From positions 1 to 64,000 of the forward strand of contig JAUIGO010000005.1 of NCBI GenBank assembly GCA_030429955.1: DNA of 64,000 nucleotides, in the 5' to 3' direction. The DNA is from Bacteroidia bacterium (GTDB taxonomy: Bacteria; Bacteroidota; Bacteroidia; Flavobacteriales; Flavobacteriaceae). The notes beneath the pieces are model-generated. The model was not told the origin of the DNA. It ran no database searches and saw only the letters and a program-made list of their open reading frames with translations. The translations under genes were made by a program, and so were the position numbers. Positions 62,296 to 64,000 of this stretch are shown here, piece after piece; the stretch's first letter is position 1; every line of letters starts with the position of its first letter.

Positions 62296-63777
62296 ATGTC
62301 CTTGTACAAAGACCAACAATTAAAAATTTACAATTCAATTACTGGAAAAAAAGAGGTGTTTAAACCTATAAACGAAGGCCACATTGGCATGTATGTTTGT
62401 GGACCAACCGTTTATAGTAATGTACATCTTGGTAATGTTAGAACATTCATGTCGTTTGATATGATTTTTCGTTACTTCAAGCATCTTGGTTATAAAGTTC
62501 GTTATGTGCGTAACATTACAGACGCTGGACATTTAGAAAATGATGCTGATGAAGGAGAAGATAGAATTTCTAAAAAAGCACGTTTAGAACAAATAGAACC
62601 TATGGAAGTCGTACAAATGTACACAGTTGACTTTCATAATATTTTAAATAAATTCAATTTCCTTCCTCCTAGCATTGAACCTACAGCAACTGGTCATATT
62701 ATTGAGCAGATTGAAATCATTAAAGAAATTTTAGATAAAGGTTTTGCTTATGAGGTTAATGGCTCTGTATATTTTGATGTTTTAAAGTTTAACAAAACCA
62801 ATCATTACGGAAAACTTAGTGGTAGAAATGTTGAAGATTTAATTCATAACACAAGAGCTTTAGATGGACAAAGTGATAAGAAGAATCCGCAAGATTTTGC
62901 CCTTTGGAAAAAAGCCGAACCTCAACACATCATGCGTTGGCCTTCGCCTTGGAGTGATGGTTTTCCTGGCTGGCACTTAGAATGTACAGCGATGAGCACC
63001 AAATATTTAGGCGAACAATTTGACATTCATGGTGGTGGCATGGACTTGAAATTTCCACATCATGAATGTGAAATTGCTCAAGCTGAAGCTTGCAATGGTG
63101 TTAGCCCAGTAAACTACTGGATGCATGCGAATATGCTGACCTTGAATGGTCAGAAAATGGCAAAATCTACAGGAAACAATATTTTGCCAGGAGAAATTTT
63201 CACTGGAGAAAATGATAAGTTGAGCAAACCGTTTTCGCCAAGTGTGACTCGATTTTTTATGATGCAAGCACATTATAGAAGCATTTTGGATTTTAGTAGT
63301 GATGCTATTGAAGCTTCTGAAAAAGGCTACAATAAATTAATGGAAGCCATTAATTCATTAAGTAAGTTGGACGCTGGAAATTCATCAGATTTTGATGTTA
63401 ATGCTTGGTCTAAAAAATGTTATGATGCTTTAAATGATGATTTTAACACACCAATATTAATAGCTGAATTATTCAGTGCAGTAAAATTTATCAATCAAGT
63501 AAAAGATGGCAAAGCCTCGGTAAGCAAAGCTGATTTAGAGTTCTTGACTGATAAAATGAACGCGTTTGTTTTTGATATTTTAGGCTTAACCAACGATGCT
63601 GTTTCAAGTGATAATACCAACACACTTTCTGATACTGTTGAAGTATTAATTAAGTTACGTGCTGAAGCTAGAGCTAACAAAGACTTTGCACTTTCTGATA
63701 AAATTAGAGACGAATTATTAGCGGTTGGCATTCAGTTGAAAGATGGTAAAGATGGCACGTCGTTTACGACAAACTAA
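62296..63777 (+). CDS. cysS: Cysteinyl-tRNA synthetase
   Basis: CysRS charges tRNA-Cys. The 493-residue class I enzyme has CGPTVY with a zinc cysteine (Cys35), HLGN (44-47, the HIGH motif), [10 protein letters not shown] and [18 protein letters not shown], with the other zinc ligands, and KMAKSTGN as the KMSKS motif. The KMAKS variant is normal in this clade. Length is slightly above the 461 of E. coli. It sits between folE and yidD. Confidence 0.97.
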   Translation: MSLYKDQQLKIYNSITGKKEVFKPINEGHIGMYVCGPTVYSNVHLGNVRTFMSFDMIFRYFKHLGYKVRYVRNITDAGHLENDADEGEDRISKKARLEQIEPMEVVQMYTVDFHNILNKFNFLPPSIEPTATGHIIEQIEIIKEILDKGFAYEVNGSVYFDVLKFNKTNHYGKLSGRNVEDLIHNTRALDGQSDKKNPQDFALWKKAEPQHIMRWPSPWSDGFPGWHLECTAMSTKYLGEQFDIHGGGMDLKFPHHECEIAQAEACNGVSPVNYWMHANMLTLNGQKMAKSTGNNILPGEIFTGENDKLSKPFSPSVTRFFMMQAHYRSILDFSSDAIEASEKGYNKLMEAINSLSKLDAGNSSDFDVNAWSKKCYDALNDDFNTPILIAELFSAVKFINQVKDGKASVSKADLEFLTDKMNAFVFDILGLTNDAVSSDNTNTLSDTVEVLIKLRAEARANKDFALSDKIRDELLAVGIQLKDGKDGTSFTTN

Positions 63778-63779
63778 AC

Positions 63780-64000
63780 ATGCTCAAAAAAATTCTCATA
63801 GCACCTTTTCTTTTTTTAATTAGAGTTTACCAATACGCTATTTCTCCATTATTTCCTTCAACATGCAGATATCAACCAACCTGTTCGTATTACACTGTTG
63901 AAGCTCTAAAACGTCATGGCCTTTTTTATGGTGGATGGTTGGCAATAAAAAGGATTTTTAGTTGTCATCCCTTTGGTGGAAGTGGTTTTGATCCTGTTCC
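63780..64000 (+). CDS. yidD: Membrane protein insertion efficiency factor YidD, cut by the window edge
   Basis: The ATG at 63780 is 2 bases after the cysS stop. The visible 73 codons read [20 protein letters not shown] then [27 protein letters not shown] and [13 protein letters not shown], the standard YidD (DUF37) sequence with its conserved cysteines. YidD is a small peripheral protein that helps YidC place membrane proteins. The C-terminal few residues lie past base 64000. Confidence 0.93.
   Translation, partial: MLKKILIAPFLFLIRVYQYAISPLFPSTCRYQPTCSYYTVEALKRHGLFYGGWLAIKRIFSCHPFGGSGFDPV

Noticed and set aside
62296-63777. KMAKS in CysRS as a damaged KMSKS motif
   Set aside because: Ala in the third position is common in CysRS of this group and the rest of the site is intact.

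Overview
The window is a low-GC stretch of chromosome from a member of the Bacteroidota, almost certainly a marine Flavobacteriaceae. Supporting signs are -7 boxes of the TAnnTTTG type in front of many genes, a short primary sigma factor, type IX secretion (T9SS) parts and cargo with type A and type B sorting domains, a Na+-translocating NADH:quinone reductase, an archaeal/eukaryal-type prolyl-tRNA synthetase, and gene pairs typical of the group (ubiE-porT, rpsO-pnp, rpoD-rpe). The genus cannot be fixed from the sequence alone. The content is mostly core chromosome: I see no prophage, transposase, CRISPR array or integron.

Layout. 1-5.1 kb: nqrABCDEF operon on the minus strand (nqrF cut by the edge). 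5.2-10.4 kb: T9SS plug protein, apaG, an overlapping pair of predicted hydrolases (DUF6695-like and NRDE), pruA. 10.5-16.1 kb: secreted T9SS alpha/beta hydrolase, rsmG, fatty acid desaturase, class I aminotransferase. 16.2-19.5 kb: small membrane-anchored protein and the TrkH/TrkA potassium uptake pair. 19.6-26.6 kb: ubiE-porT, an rRNA/tRNA 2'-O-methyltransferase, a TamL-like BamA-family lipoprotein, fructose-bisphosphate aldolase, accD. 26.6-34.4 kb: lipoprotein, rpsO-pnp, rpoD, a broken rpe, and three small or poorly known genes ending in an MtfA-like peptidase. 34.5-40 kb: sodium/solute symporter, tRNA-Arg(ACG), and a six-gene sulfur operon (two half YeeE/YedE transporters, TauE/SafE exporter, metallo-beta-lactamase/rhodanese protein, DUF2892 protein, HMA protein). 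40-44.8 kb: clpS, prmA, tpiA, ABC permease, DoxX/thioredoxin-like protein, DUF1599 protein. 45-47.3 kb: folP, lipoprotein, cdaA. 47.3-54.9 kb: ABC exporter, truA, metallophosphoesterase, DUF4293 protein, rho, rpsT, tRNA-Glu(TTC), proS. 55-61.3 kb: low-complexity lipoprotein with a FadL-like outer membrane protein, a giant T9SS type B protein and a small secreted protein. 61.6-64 kb: folE, cysS, yidD (cut by the edge).

How the parts fit. Na+-NQR makes a sodium gradient that the SSS symporter could use. TrkAH imports K+, and CdaA makes c-di-AMP, which controls K+ uptake in other phyla. PorT and the plug protein serve the T9SS that would export the two sorting-domain proteins found here. The sulfur operon looks like uptake of a reduced sulfur compound coupled to persulfide oxidation and sulfite export.

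The points most worth a second look are the rpe gene, which has lost about 100 bp and its frame; the DUF6695-like protein, which has the His-then-Cys order of a permuted papain fold and overlaps an NRDE Ntn-type hydrolase gene; the sulfur operon; a family of dispersed hairpin repeats carrying a GAGC(N)xGTCGAAG core; an AccD without zinc-ribbon cysteines; the NqrE acidic tail and the NqrB SGET flavinylation site; and the aromatic/Arg-Ser-Asn-rich lipoprotein beside the FadL-like porin. I did not find a clearly new multi-gene system.
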